Assembly: GCA_902825995.1 (NCBI GenBank)
Contig: CADEDE010000019.1
Coordinates: 1 to 42,269, forward strand
Direction: 5' to 3'
DNA length: 42,269 nucleotides
From: an uncultured Burkholderiales bacterium
GTDB lineage: Bacteria; Pseudomonadota; Gammaproteobacteria; Burkholderiales; Burkholderiaceae_C
Shown here one piece after another: positions 14,483-22,535 of this stretch. Each line of letters starts with the position of its first letter. Position 1 is the first letter of the stretch. A model generated the notes under the pieces. That model did not search any database. It had not been told where the DNA came from and saw only the letters and a program-made list of their open reading frames with translations. A program made the position numbers and the translations under genes.

Positions 14483-15640
14483 ATGCACGAGAATTTGTCG
14501 GCGAATCGAGCGCGTCGCGCACTGTGCATCCTGGCGGCGGCGGCAGGCCTGTCGGGCATCGCCCAGGCCGCCGACCCGGGCGTCGGCGATACCGAGATCG
14601 TCATCGGCAACAGCCTGACCCTGCAAGGCGGCAAGAACCCCTACGGCGTGGCCGCACTCGGGGGCATGATGAACTATTTCGACGCGCTGAACGCTTCGGG
14701 CGGCATCTTCGGCCGCAAGATCGTCGTGCGCACGCTGGACGACGACGACAACAACGCCACCGCGGAGGCCAACGCCCGCAAGCTCGTGCAGGACGGTGTC
14801 TTTCTGCTGTTCGGCCCGGTCGAGGACGGGCCATCGACGGCAGTCATGAAGGCCGCCGTCGAGCTCAAGGTGCCGTTGTTCGGCCCGATCGCCGGCCCGT
14901 CGGCGCTGCGCCGGCCGTTCCAGCCGATGGTGTTCCCGGTCCAGGCCGAGCGCCGCGAGGAATTTCGTGCGCTGATGACCTGGGGCCGGCGTATCGGCCT
15001 GAAGACCATGGCCTTCTTTCACGCCGATTCCGAAGGCGGTCGGCATCACGTGGAAGACGTCAACTCGATCGCCAAGGAACTGGCCATGCAGCTGGTGCTG
15101 CCGCTGCCCGTGAAGGCCGACGCAACCGACGCCGACTTCGACCGGATGGTCAAGGCCATGCAAGCGGCCAAACCCGACATGATCTTCAACCACGGCGCAT
15201 CCGGCCCGTACCAAAAACTCGTCACCAAGGCCAAACAGGCCGGCCTCAAGACGACCTACATGGGCGTCAACTCGGGCTCGTCGCAGATCGTCCAGCGGGT
15301 GGGTCCGCTGGCCCAGGGCATGGTCTTCGCCCAAGTCGTCCCGAGCCCCTGGGAACGCAAGCGCGAGATCACCCGCGAGTACCAGGACGCCACCCTCAAG
15401 GCCAATCCGGACGTCGAGTTCAGCTACGCCGGCCTGGAAGGCTTCATGACGGCCAAGGCCCTGGCGATGGCGCTCAAGGCGACCGGGCGCAACCTGAGCC
15501 GCGCCAGCTTGATCAAGACACTCGAAAGCTCGACCTTCGACCTCGGTGGCGTCAAGATGCGCCACACGCCCGACGAGCATGAAGGATCGCGTTTCGTCGA
15601 TATATCCCTGGTTGCGCGCGACGGCCGCTTCATCCATTGA
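14483..15640 (+). CDS. ABC transporter periplasmic substrate-binding protein, branched-chain amino acid (LivJ) type
   Basis: A 385-residue type I periplasmic binding protein. The signal peptide has basic residues (NRARR) then a hydrophobic core and likely cleavage in GIAQA/ADPG near residue 30. The mature part has the family start TEIVIGNSLTLQGG, the hinge segment FGPVEDGPSTAVMKAAVELK, and PDMIFNHGASGP in the second lobe. The ATG at 14483 is chosen for its GGGGA ribosome-binding site 6 nt upstream and the clean signal peptide; in-frame ATGs at 14429 and 14462 would bury it. No permease or ATPase gene follows. The ligand is unknown but probably an amino acid, amide or aromatic acid. Confidence 0.85.
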   Translation: MHENLSANRARRALCILAAAAGLSGIAQAADPGVGDTEIVIGNSLTLQGGKNPYGVAALGGMMNYFDALNASGGIFGRKIVVRTLDDDDNNATAEANARKLVQDGVFLLFGPVEDGPSTAVMKAAVELKVPLFGPIAGPSALRRPFQPMVFPVQAERREEFRALMTWGRRIGLKTMAFFHADSEGGRHHVEDVNSIAKELAMQLVLPLPVKADATDADFDRMVKAMQAAKPDMIFNHGASGPYQKLVTKAKQAGLKTTYMGVNSGSSQIVQRVGPLAQGMVFAQVVPSPWERKREITREYQDATLKANPDVEFSYAGLEGFMTAKALAMALKATGRNLSRASLIKTLESSTFDLGGVKMRHTPDEHEGSRFVDISLVARDGRFIH

Positions 15641-15723
15641 CCCGCCGCCGGCGCGACAGCCTTGCATGACGGCCTGGCGCTGCCGACAAGTCAAGTGATT
15701 TCGCTTCGTTGAGGAGATTGCGA

Positions 15724-16881
15724 ATGAACGACAAACCGCCTTGCACCGATGCGCGCCGCCAGGCCCTGAAACAGCTTGCCGGTGTTGCCGCCGCCGCGCT
15801 CGGCACACCGGCGCTGGCGCAACGCGGCAACCGCAATATCGTGCTCGGCCAGTCGGCGGCGATGAGCGGCCCGGCGGCTCAGCTGGGCATCCAGTTTCGC
15901 CACGGCGCCCTGCTGGCCTTCGACCGCGCCAATGCGCGCGGCGGCGTCAATGGCCGCAGCGTCGAATTGCGTTCGATGGACGACGGTTACGAACCCGCCT
16001 GGTGCCAGGCCAATACCCAGGTGCTGCTGAACGACGATGTGCTGGCCCTCTTCGGCTACGTCGGCACCCCCACCAGCCTGGCCGCGCTGCCCATGGCGAC
16101 GACTGCCAAAACACCGTTCATCGCGCCCTTTACCGGGGCGCAGGCGCTGCGCGAGCCCTTCAACCGTTATGCATTTCACCTGCGCGCCTCGTATTTCGAC
16201 GAGTCGGCACGCATCGTCAACCAGGTGACCCAGGTCGGCATGAAGCGGGTGGCCGTATTCCACCAGAACGACAGCTATGGCCAAGCCGGCCTGGCCGGCG
16301 TCACCCGCGCCCTCAAGTTGCTCCAGCTCGAACCCGTGGCCACCGGCACGGTCGAGCGCAATTCGGTCGAGGTCGCCGCGGCCGTGGCACAACTGTTGCC
16401 GAGCCGCCCCGAAGCAATCGTTCAGGTCAGTGCCTACAAGAGTTGCGCCGCATTCGTGCGCGCGGCGCGCAGGGCCGGCTATGCCGGCCAGTTCTACAAC
16501 GTATCCTTCGTCGGCACCCAGGCTCTGGCCGACGAGCTCGGCCCCGATGCCCGGGGCGTGGTCGTGAGCCAGGTGATGCCCTATCCGTTCGCACCGCTGA
16601 TCCCGCTGACCAACGAGTTCCTGGGTGCGGCCAACGCGGCTCAGCCCAAGGTCCAGGCCAACTACAGCAGCATCGAGGGCTACGTCGCCGGCCGCGTCGT
16701 GCTCGAGGGCCTGCGCCGTGCGGGCGCAGGGCTCACGCGCGAAGGTTTGATTGCCGGCCTGGAGTCGATCCAGAACGTCGATTTCGGCGGCTTCTTCGTC
16801 GATTTCGGGCCGCGCAAGCACGTCGGTTCGTCCTTCGTCGATCTGACGATCCTCGACGGCAGCGGTCGCGTCCGGCGATAG
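15724..16881 (+). CDS. ABC transporter substrate-binding protein, LivJ type (paralogue)
   Basis: A 385-residue type I binding protein related to its neighbour. The N-terminus has a twin-arginine-like RRQALKQLAGVAAAALG and cleavage near PALAQ, suggesting Tat export. The mature start NIVLGQSAAMSGPAAQLG is typical of the family. Other features are the FGYVGTPTSLAALP hinge, VAVFHQNDSYGQAGLAGV in lobe 2, and the YSSIEGYVAGRVVLEGL tail. The ATG at 15724 has GAGGAG about 7 nt upstream. It follows the first binding protein by 83 bp and precedes the amidohydrolase by 55 bp, so a transcription unit is likely. Confidence 0.85.
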   Translation: MNDKPPCTDARRQALKQLAGVAAAALGTPALAQRGNRNIVLGQSAAMSGPAAQLGIQFRHGALLAFDRANARGGVNGRSVELRSMDDGYEPAWCQANTQVLLNDDVLALFGYVGTPTSLAALPMATTAKTPFIAPFTGAQALREPFNRYAFHLRASYFDESARIVNQVTQVGMKRVAVFHQNDSYGQAGLAGVTRALKLLQLEPVATGTVERNSVEVAAAVAQLLPSRPEAIVQVSAYKSCAAFVRAARRAGYAGQFYNVSFVGTQALADELGPDARGVVVSQVMPYPFAPLIPLTNEFLGAANAAQPKVQANYSSIEGYVAGRVVLEGLRRAGAGLTREGLIAGLESIQNVDFGGFFVDFGPRKHVGSSFVDLTILDGSGRVRR

Positions 16882-16936
16882 TGCGGCCACGCCCCGCGGC
16901 GTAAACTGGCTTGCTTCGCAGCCTGCGAGCCGAGCC

Positions 16937-18139
16937 ATGTTGTTGATCGAGTCCATCCTTGCCGATGCCGCCGCCATCGCCACGCTGCGGCGCGACATCC
17001 ACGCCCACCCCGAACTGTGCTTCGAAGAGCAGCGCACCAGCGAGTTGATCGCCAGGGCACTCAGCGAATGGGGCATCCCGGTGCAGCGTGGCCTGGGCAC
17101 CACGGGGGTTGTCGGCATCGTCAAGCATGGAACATCGAAGCGCGCCGTCGGCCTGCGCGCCGATATCGACGCCTTGCCGATGGCCGAGCGCAACCGCTTC
17201 GCCCACGCCAGCCGGCACCCCGGCAAGATGCACGCCTGCGGCCACGACGGCCACATTGCGATGCTGTTGGCGGCAGCCAAGCACTTGTCGCGGCAGCGCA
17301 ATTTCGACGGCACGGTGTATCTCATCTTCCAACCGGCCGAAGAAGGCGGTGGCGGCGCACGCGCGATGATCAAGGACGGCCTGTTCGACAAGTTCCCGAT
17401 GGAGGCGATCTTCGGCGCACACAACTGGCCCGGCATGGCCGTGGGCCAGTTCGCGGTCAAGGCCGGGCCCTGCTTCGCGTCGAGTAATGAATTCAAGATC
17501 ACAGTCCGCGGCAAGGGCGCGCACGGCGCAATGCCGCACCTGGGCCTGGACCCGGTGCCCGTGGCCTGCCAGATGGTGCAAGCCTTGCAGACCATCATCA
17601 CGCGCAACAAGCGGCCGATCGACGCCGGCCTGATTTCGGTGACCATGATCCATGCCGGCGAGGCCACCAACGTGATGCCCGAGAGCTGCGAGCTGCAAGG
17701 CACGGTGCGCACCTTCACGCTGGAGGTGCTCGACCTGATCGAAACACGCATGCAGGAGGTGGCCGAACACACCTGCGCGGCCTTCGGGGCGAGTTGCGAG
17801 TTCGAGTTCGCGCGCAACTACCCGCCGACGATCAACCATGTGGCCGAAACCGCGTTCTTCCAGCGCGTGGCTGCCGAGGTGGTCGGCGCCGGCAACGTGC
17901 ACGACTTCGAGCCGACGATGGGCGCCGAAGACTTCAGCTATTTCCTGCTCGAAAAACCCGGCTGCTATTTCCTGATCGGCAACGGCGACGGCAGCCACCG
18001 CAGCGGCGGCCACGGCATGGGCCCGTGCATGCTGCACAACCCGAGCTATGACTTCAACGACGAGCTGATTCCGCTCGGCGCAACGATGTGGGTGCGCTTG
18101 GCTGAAGCCTGGTTGGCCGAGCCACGGACCTGCCCGTGA
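16937..18139 (+). CDS. M20-family amidohydrolase (hippurate hydrolase / N-acyl amino acid deacylase type)
   Basis: Predicted cytosolic dinuclear metallohydrolase of the M20D group that cleaves N-acyl amino acids or N-carbamoyl compounds. In 400 residues it shows the ligands C101, H103 and H106 in HACGHDGH, the catalytic E135 followed by E136 in QPAEEGGGGA, a further histidine in GAHNWPG, and the C-terminal MGAEDFSYFL and CMLHNPSYDFND segments. The dimerisation domain includes ITVRGKGAHGAMPH. It overlaps the next gene by 4 bp (GTGA). With the substrate-binding proteins upstream, uptake followed by deacylation of an acylated amino acid is a reasonable inference. Confidence 0.88.
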   Translation: MLLIESILADAAAIATLRRDIHAHPELCFEEQRTSELIARALSEWGIPVQRGLGTTGVVGIVKHGTSKRAVGLRADIDALPMAERNRFAHASRHPGKMHACGHDGHIAMLLAAAKHLSRQRNFDGTVYLIFQPAEEGGGGARAMIKDGLFDKFPMEAIFGAHNWPGMAVGQFAVKAGPCFASSNEFKITVRGKGAHGAMPHLGLDPVPVACQMVQALQTIITRNKRPIDAGLISVTMIHAGEATNVMPESCELQGTVRTFTLEVLDLIETRMQEVAEHTCAAFGASCEFEFARNYPPTINHVAETAFFQRVAAEVVGAGNVHDFEPTMGAEDFSYFLLEKPGCYFLIGNGDGSHRSGGHGMGPCMLHNPSYDFNDELIPLGATMWVRLAEAWLAEPRTCP

Positions 18140-19230
18140 ACACCGGTGCCGCCTTCTCCAAAACCTACGCCGAAGCGCGCGGCAAATTCACCGCTGCGAC
18201 CGAAGCGGCCGGTCTCGACCTTAGCAGCCACACTCATCCCATGCTCGGCCGCCACGGCGAGTTGCTGGCGATGGACGTGGTGCGCGAGGGCCCGCGCAAC
18301 GCCACGTCGCTGCTGCTGGTAACCAGCGCCTGCCACGGCATCGAAGGCTTTTGCGGCTCGGGCGTGCAGGTGGCCCTGTTGCAAGATACAGCCTGGCATG
18401 CCTTGCTGCGCCAGCGTGGTGTGGCGGTGCTCTACATCCACGCGCTCAACCCGTACGGGTTTTCGTGGTCGCGCCGGGTCACGCACGAAGGCGTCGATCT
18501 GAACCGCAACTTCCAGGATTTTTCCGCGCCCCTGCCGGCCAACCCCGCATACGACACGCTGGCGCACCTGCTGGTGCCCGAACATTGGCCGCCGAACGCC
18601 GAGGTGCAGGCCGCGCTGCAACGCCATGTCGCCGCGCACGGGTTCGCCGCCACGCAGGCCGCCATCACCAGCGGCCAGTACAAGCACCCGCAGGGCCTGT
18701 TCTACGGCGGCGTCAACCCAACCTGGAGCAACGTCACGCTGCGCCATGTACTGCAAGAACATGGCCAGCACTGCCGCCGCCTGGCCTGGATCGACCTGCA
18801 CACGGGCCTGGGGCCCAGCGGCCGCAGCGAGCGCATCTTCGCCTGCCGCGACGAGGCCGCGGCGCTGGCGCGCGCCCGCACCTGGTGGGGCCCCGAGCTG
18901 AAATCGATCTACGCTGGCAGTTCGACCTCGGCGCCGCTCACCGGCCTGATGTGGCTGGCCGCGTACCAAGAATGCGCGCAGGCCGAATACACCGGCATCG
19001 CGCTCGAAGTCGGCACCGTGCCGATGATGGAGGTGATCGACGCGCTGCGCGCCGACCACTGGCTCGAATGCCACCCCGAGGCCGTGGCGGCGCAGGGCGC
19101 GGCGATCGAGCGGCGCATGCGCGATGCGTTCTACACCGACACCGACGCCTGGAAGCAGCGCGTGCTCGAACAGGCTTTCGAGGCGGCGCAACAGGCCGTG
19201 CGCGGGCTCGCGGACGGCCCCGGCGATTGA
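18136..19230 (+). CDS. M14-like metallopeptidase (DUF2817 family)
   Basis: A 364-residue zinc carboxypeptidase-like protein. Ligand motif H67-x-x-E70 (ACHGIEGFCGSG) is followed by DLNRNF, the third-ligand region WIDLHTGLGPSG, and ALEVGTVPMMEV, where the glutamate is the likely catalytic base. There is no signal peptide, so it is probably cytosolic. The GTG start overlaps the M20 stop codon (GTGA), implying translational coupling and a shared pathway. Related DUF2817 proteins are poorly characterised. It is convergent with the HAD gene, whose stop codon abuts its own. Confidence 0.82.
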   Translation: MNTGAAFSKTYAEARGKFTAATEAAGLDLSSHTHPMLGRHGELLAMDVVREGPRNATSLLLVTSACHGIEGFCGSGVQVALLQDTAWHALLRQRGVAVLYIHALNPYGFSWSRRVTHEGVDLNRNFQDFSAPLPANPAYDTLAHLLVPEHWPPNAEVQAALQRHVAAHGFAATQAAITSGQYKHPQGLFYGGVNPTWSNVTLRHVLQEHGQHCRRLAWIDLHTGLGPSGRSERIFACRDEAAALARARTWWGPELKSIYAGSSTSAPLTGLMWLAAYQECAQAEYTGIALEVGTVPMMEVIDALRADHWLECHPEAVAAQGAAIERRMRDAFYTDTDAWKQRVLEQAFEAAQQAVRGLADGPGD

Positions 19231-19860
19231 TCAAAGCCAGCCGCGTCGGCGCAATTCGCCTTCGCATTGCGCCGCATTCTGGAAATGCAGCGCCTGCCAG
19301 CCGCAGGCCTGCGCAGCTTCGATATTGACCGGGTGGTCGTCGATGAACAGCGCGTTGCCGAGATCGAGCGCGAGCACGTCGCGGGCATGCTCGAACATCG
19401 CGCGCTGGGGCTTGATCAGGCCGACACGGCTCGAGAATATGCGCGCTTCGAACCAGGCGAAGCAGGCATGCTGCGCCTCGAGGTGGTCGGCGTAGGGGCC
19501 GGGCATGTTCGACAGCAGCGCGAGCCGGTGGCCGGCCGCGCGCACGCGCTCGATCAGGGCCATGCTGGCAGGCATCGGTTGAATGTGCCCGGGAATCGCC
19601 GCGATCAATGCCCGCAAGCCTTGCACCGGGTAGCCGGTGCGCGCGGCGATGCGCGCGGCCAGTGCCTCCGGTTCGATGCGTCCGAGGTCGAACTCGGCCC
19701 AGTCGCCGCCAGCGGCGAAGGCCTGGAACACATTGGCCGCAACCGCCTGCGCGCTGGCGTCGTCATGCGCCAGTGTCGGCAGCACATCGCGTATCAGTTG
19801 CCGCGGTTGCCAATGCACGACCACGCCACCGATGTCGAAGACCAGCGTACGGCGCGTCAT
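19231..19860 (-). CDS. HAD-superfamily phosphatase (YihX-like)
   Basis: A 209-residue haloacid-dehalogenase-type phosphatase. Motif I is VFDIGGVV with nucleophile D9; the usual second Asp (D-x-D) is glycine, as in the FDxGG/FDLGN subclass that includes E. coli YihX, an alpha-D-glucose-1-phosphatase (recalled). Motif II is LLSNMP, motif III K in GLIKPQRAMF, and motif IV FIDDHPVNIEAA. Its ATG overlaps the pgi stop codon (ATGA), so it is translated from the tal-pgi transcript. A sugar-phosphate substrate fits the context but is not shown by sequence. Confidence 0.83.
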   Translation of the reverse strand: MTRRTLVFDIGGVVVHWQPRQLIRDVLPTLAHDDASAQAVAANVFQAFAAGGDWAEFDLGRIEPEALAARIAARTGYPVQGLRALIAAIPGHIQPMPASMALIERVRAAGHRLALLSNMPGPYADHLEAQHACFAWFEARIFSSRVGLIKPQRAMFEHARDVLALDLGNALFIDDHPVNIEAAQACGWQALHFQNAAQCEGELRRRGWL

Positions 19861-21452
19861 CGGCGCAGGCGACGCAGCAACTGCGCGGTCGAAGCGTCGA
19901 ACCCGGCGGTGTCGCCCGAGGCCAGGCGCGGCAGCAACTGGTGGGCGAGCGCTTTGCCCCACTCGACCCCCCACTGATCGAAGCTGTTGATCCCCCACAG
20001 TGCGCCACACACGAATACACGGTGTTCGTACAGTGCGATCAGCGCGCCGAGCGAGCGCGGCGTCAGCGCATCGAGCACGAGTGTCGTGCTCGGCCGGTTG
20101 CCGGGGCAACTGCGGTGCGCGGCCAGCGTTCTTGCATCGATGCGCTGGCTGGCGCTGGGCGCGGCTTCGGCCAGCGCCTCGTCGTACGTCTTGCCGAACA
20201 TCAGCGCCCGGCTCTGCGCCAGACAGTTGGCAAGCAGCTGGCTGTGCTGGCCGGCCAGCGCGTGGGCCGGGGTCTTGACGGCGATGAACTCGACCGGGAT
20301 CACATCGCTACCCTGGTGCAGCATCTGGAAGTAGGCGTGCTGGCCGTTGGTGCCCGGCCCACCCCAGACCACCGGACCGGTGGCAAAGGGCAGCGCCTGG
20401 CCCGCCAGGTCCACGCGCTTGCCGCTGCTCTCCATCTCGAGCTGCTGCAGGTAGGCCGGCAGGGACGCCAGCCCCTGGTGGTAGGGTACGACGGCACGGC
20501 TGGTGAAGCCGTGGAAGTTGCGGTACCAGACGTCGAGCAGGCCGAGCAGCACCGGCAGGTTGCGTTCGAGCGGCGCCGCCGCAAAGTGCCGATCCATGGC
20601 ATACGCGCCGGCCAGGAAAGCGCGAAAATTTTCGGCGCCGATGGCCAGTGCGACAGCCAGGCCGATGGCGCCCCACAGCGAGTAACGGCCGCTGACCCAA
20701 TCCCAGAAGCCGAAGATGGTGGCAATGCCAAAGCGCGCCGCAGCCTCGGCATTGGCGGTGGCGGCGACGAAATGGCGTGGTACGTCACGACCGCCCTGGG
20801 CGACGAACCAGTCGCGCGCGGCCTGCGCGTTGGCCAGGGTCTCCGGCGTCGTGAAGCTTTTCGAGGCAACGATGAACAGCGTTTCGGCCGGGTTCAGGCG
20901 GCGCAGTACGCGCGTCAGATCGTGGCCATCGCCGTTGCTGACGAAGTGCAGCGTCAAGCCGCGGTGACTGAAGGCGTCGAGCGCCGGCACGACCAGTTGC
21001 GGCCCGAGGTCGCAGCCGCCGATGCCGATATTGACGATGTGGTGAATGCCGCTGGCCACTGTATTGCGCACGCCTTCGGCGTAGGCCAGCATCGGTTCGA
21101 GAACGCCATGCACCTCGTCGCTGAACAGGCCCTGCCCGCGCGGCGCGCGCAGCGCCGTGTGCAGCACCGCCCGGCCTTCGGTGCCATTGATCGCCTGGCC
21201 AGACAGCATGGCATCGCGGTGCGCTTCGAGTCCGCAATCGCGCGCCAGGTCGAGCAGCAACTTCAAGGTCGCCGTGTCGATGCGATTCTTCGACAGATCG
21301 GCGAAGACCTCGGGCGCCTCGAACGACAGCGCGGCGGCGCGGCCGGCGTCGCGCGCAAAGGCCTCGCGCAGATAGAAATCACGCCCATGCGCTTCGTAGT
21401 GGCCTTGCAATGCAGCCCAGGCTGCGGTTTCATCGCAGCGAAGAAACTTCAC
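19857..21452 (-). CDS. pgi: Glucose-6-phosphate isomerase
   Basis: Interconverts glucose-6-phosphate and fructose-6-phosphate. The 531-residue protein has both family signatures: [15 protein letters not shown] (251-265) and [14 protein letters not shown] (487-500). Catalytic residues are in place: E341 in [10 protein letters not shown]372 in GTNGQHAYF and K500. The sugar-phosphate-binding [15 protein letters not shown] (88-102) is also present. The start is GTG at 21450-21452, overlapping the tal stop codon as GTGA, so translation is coupled. In contrast to the upstream transaldolase, nothing here suggests loss of activity. Confidence 0.95.
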   Translation of the reverse strand: MKFLRCDETAAWAALQGHYEAHGRDFYLREAFARDAGRAAALSFEAPEVFADLSKNRIDTATLKLLLDLARDCGLEAHRDAMLSGQAINGTEGRAVLHTALRAPRGQGLFSDEVHGVLEPMLAYAEGVRNTVASGIHHIVNIGIGGCDLGPQLVVPALDAFSHRGLTLHFVSNGDGHDLTRVLRRLNPAETLFIVASKSFTTPETLANAQAARDWFVAQGGRDVPRHFVAATANAEAAARFGIATIFGFWDWVSGRYSLWGAIGLAVALAIGAENFRAFLAGAYAMDRHFAAAPLERNLPVLLGLLDVWYRNFHGFTSRAVVPYHQGLASLPAYLQQLEMESSGKRVDLAGQALPFATGPVVWGGPGTNGQHAYFQMLHQGSDVIPVEFIAVKTPAHALAGQHSQLLANCLAQSRALMFGKTYDEALAEAAPSASQRIDARTLAAHRSCPGNRPSTTLVLDALTPRSLGALIALYEHRVFVCGALWGINSFDQWGVEWGKALAHQLLPRLASGDTAGFDASTAQLLRRLRR

Positions 21453-22399
21453 TTCAAGCCCTCGACCTGCTTTTCGAGCTGGGCCGCGTCGGCAGCGAAG
21501 GCGCGAATGCCCTCGGCCAGCTTCTCGCTGGCCATCGCATCGTCGTTGAGTGCGTAGCGAAACGCCGGCTCGTTGAAGGTGGCGGCGTGGACCACGGCGC
21601 GGCGCGCCGATTCCGGGTCGAGCGCGCGCCGCAGCGGCGCCTGGCGCGACTGCAGTTGCGCCAGCAGTTCGGGGCCGATGCTCAGCAGGTCGCAGCCGGC
21701 CAGGGCCTCGATCTGGCCCAGATTGCGAAAACGCGCGGCCATGACTTCAGTATCGATGCCGTAGTGCTTGTAATAGGTGTAGATCTGCGCCACCGAGCGC
21801 ACTCCCGGATCGTTGGCGCCGGCCATCGCCGCTTCGTCCCAGGCGGCACCGGCAGCCTGCTTGTGCCAGTCGTGGATGTGGCCGACAAAAGGCGCGACCC
21901 GGGTCACGCCGGCCTCGCCGCAGGCCACCGCCTGACAAAACGCGAACAGCAGCGTCAGTTGGCAGTGGATGCCTTCGTGCTCGAGCGCCTTGGCCGCCTG
22001 AATGCCTTCCCAGGTGGCCGCCACGTCGATCAGCACCCGCTCGCGGCCCATGCCGGCACGCTCGTACAAATCGACCAGGCGGTGCGCACCGGCGATGCTG
22101 CCCGCGGTGTCGAAACTCAGGCGCACATCGACCGCAGTGCTGACGCGGCCGGGCACGATCTTCAGGATCTCCAGGCCAAAGCGCACCAGCACCTCATCGA
22201 CGATGCGATCCAGCGGCCGGCTCTTCCTGGCCGTGACCGCCGCGGCCAACAGCGGCGCGTACTCGGACTGCTGCACCGCCTTCAGGATCAGCGACGGATT
22301 GGTGCAGGCGTGACTCGGCGCAAAGGCGGCGAACTGCCTGAAATTGCCGGTATCGGCAACGATGGCGGTGTGCTGCCTGAGTTGGTCGAGCTGGTTCAT
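21449..22399 (-). CDS. tal: Transaldolase-like protein lacking the Schiff-base lysine (possible pseudoenzyme)
   Basis: A 316-residue TalB-type protein; E. coli TalB is 317. It aligns throughout by eye: VADTG (D16), TNPSLIL (N34), the LTLLFAFCQ core, FRN (phosphate-binding R), LAGCDLL. However, VLIKxASTW of active enzymes reads VLIDVAATW, so the catalytic lysine (TalB K132) is D125. Also changed, in TalB numbering: E96 to A89, N154 to Q147, S176 to A169 and R181 to H174. The frame is intact and coupled to pgi, so it is not a decaying gene. It is probably inactive as a transaldolase, or has a different chemistry or a regulatory role. It diverges from zwf, with a HexR-type site between them. Confidence 0.85.
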   Translation of the reverse strand: MNQLDQLRQHTAIVADTGNFRQFAAFAPSHACTNPSLILKAVQQSEYAPLLAAAVTARKSRPLDRIVDEVLVRFGLEILKIVPGRVSTAVDVRLSFDTAGSIAGAHRLVDLYERAGMGRERVLIDVAATWEGIQAAKALEHEGIHCQLTLLFAFCQAVACGEAGVTRVAPFVGHIHDWHKQAAGAAWDEAAMAGANDPGVRSVAQIYTYYKHYGIDTEVMAARFRNLGQIEALAGCDLLSIGPELLAQLQSRQAPLRRALDPESARRAVVHAATFNEPAFRYALNDDAMASEKLAEGIRAFAADAAQLEKQVEGLK

Positions 22400-22507
22400 G
22401 GGCCGATGCCTGCGTTGTGCTGTCGTCAGCCTCGATTAGAACGCCAGCCCAGGGCGGCATGGCAACGCCGCATTGACCCGTCGAAGAAACTTGTGCATCA
22501 TTTACAA

Positions 22508-22522
22508 CGTAATTAAATTACA
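22508..22522. promoter_or_regulatory. HexR-type operator upstream of zwf
   Basis: CGTAATTAAATTACA matches the proteobacterial HexR consensus TGTARTWWWWYTACA at all but the first base and contains a 13-bp near-perfect palindrome (GTAATT-A-AATTAC). It ends 13 bp before the zwf ATG and lies within an A+T-rich patch in otherwise GC-rich DNA, between the divergent tal and zwf starts. A TTGTGC at 22491-22496 with TAAATT 17 bp later would place the operator over a -10 element. Repression of zwf by the HexR protein encoded next to it is the simplest reading. Confidence 0.75.
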
Positions 22523-22535
22523 TATTGATGGCTTC

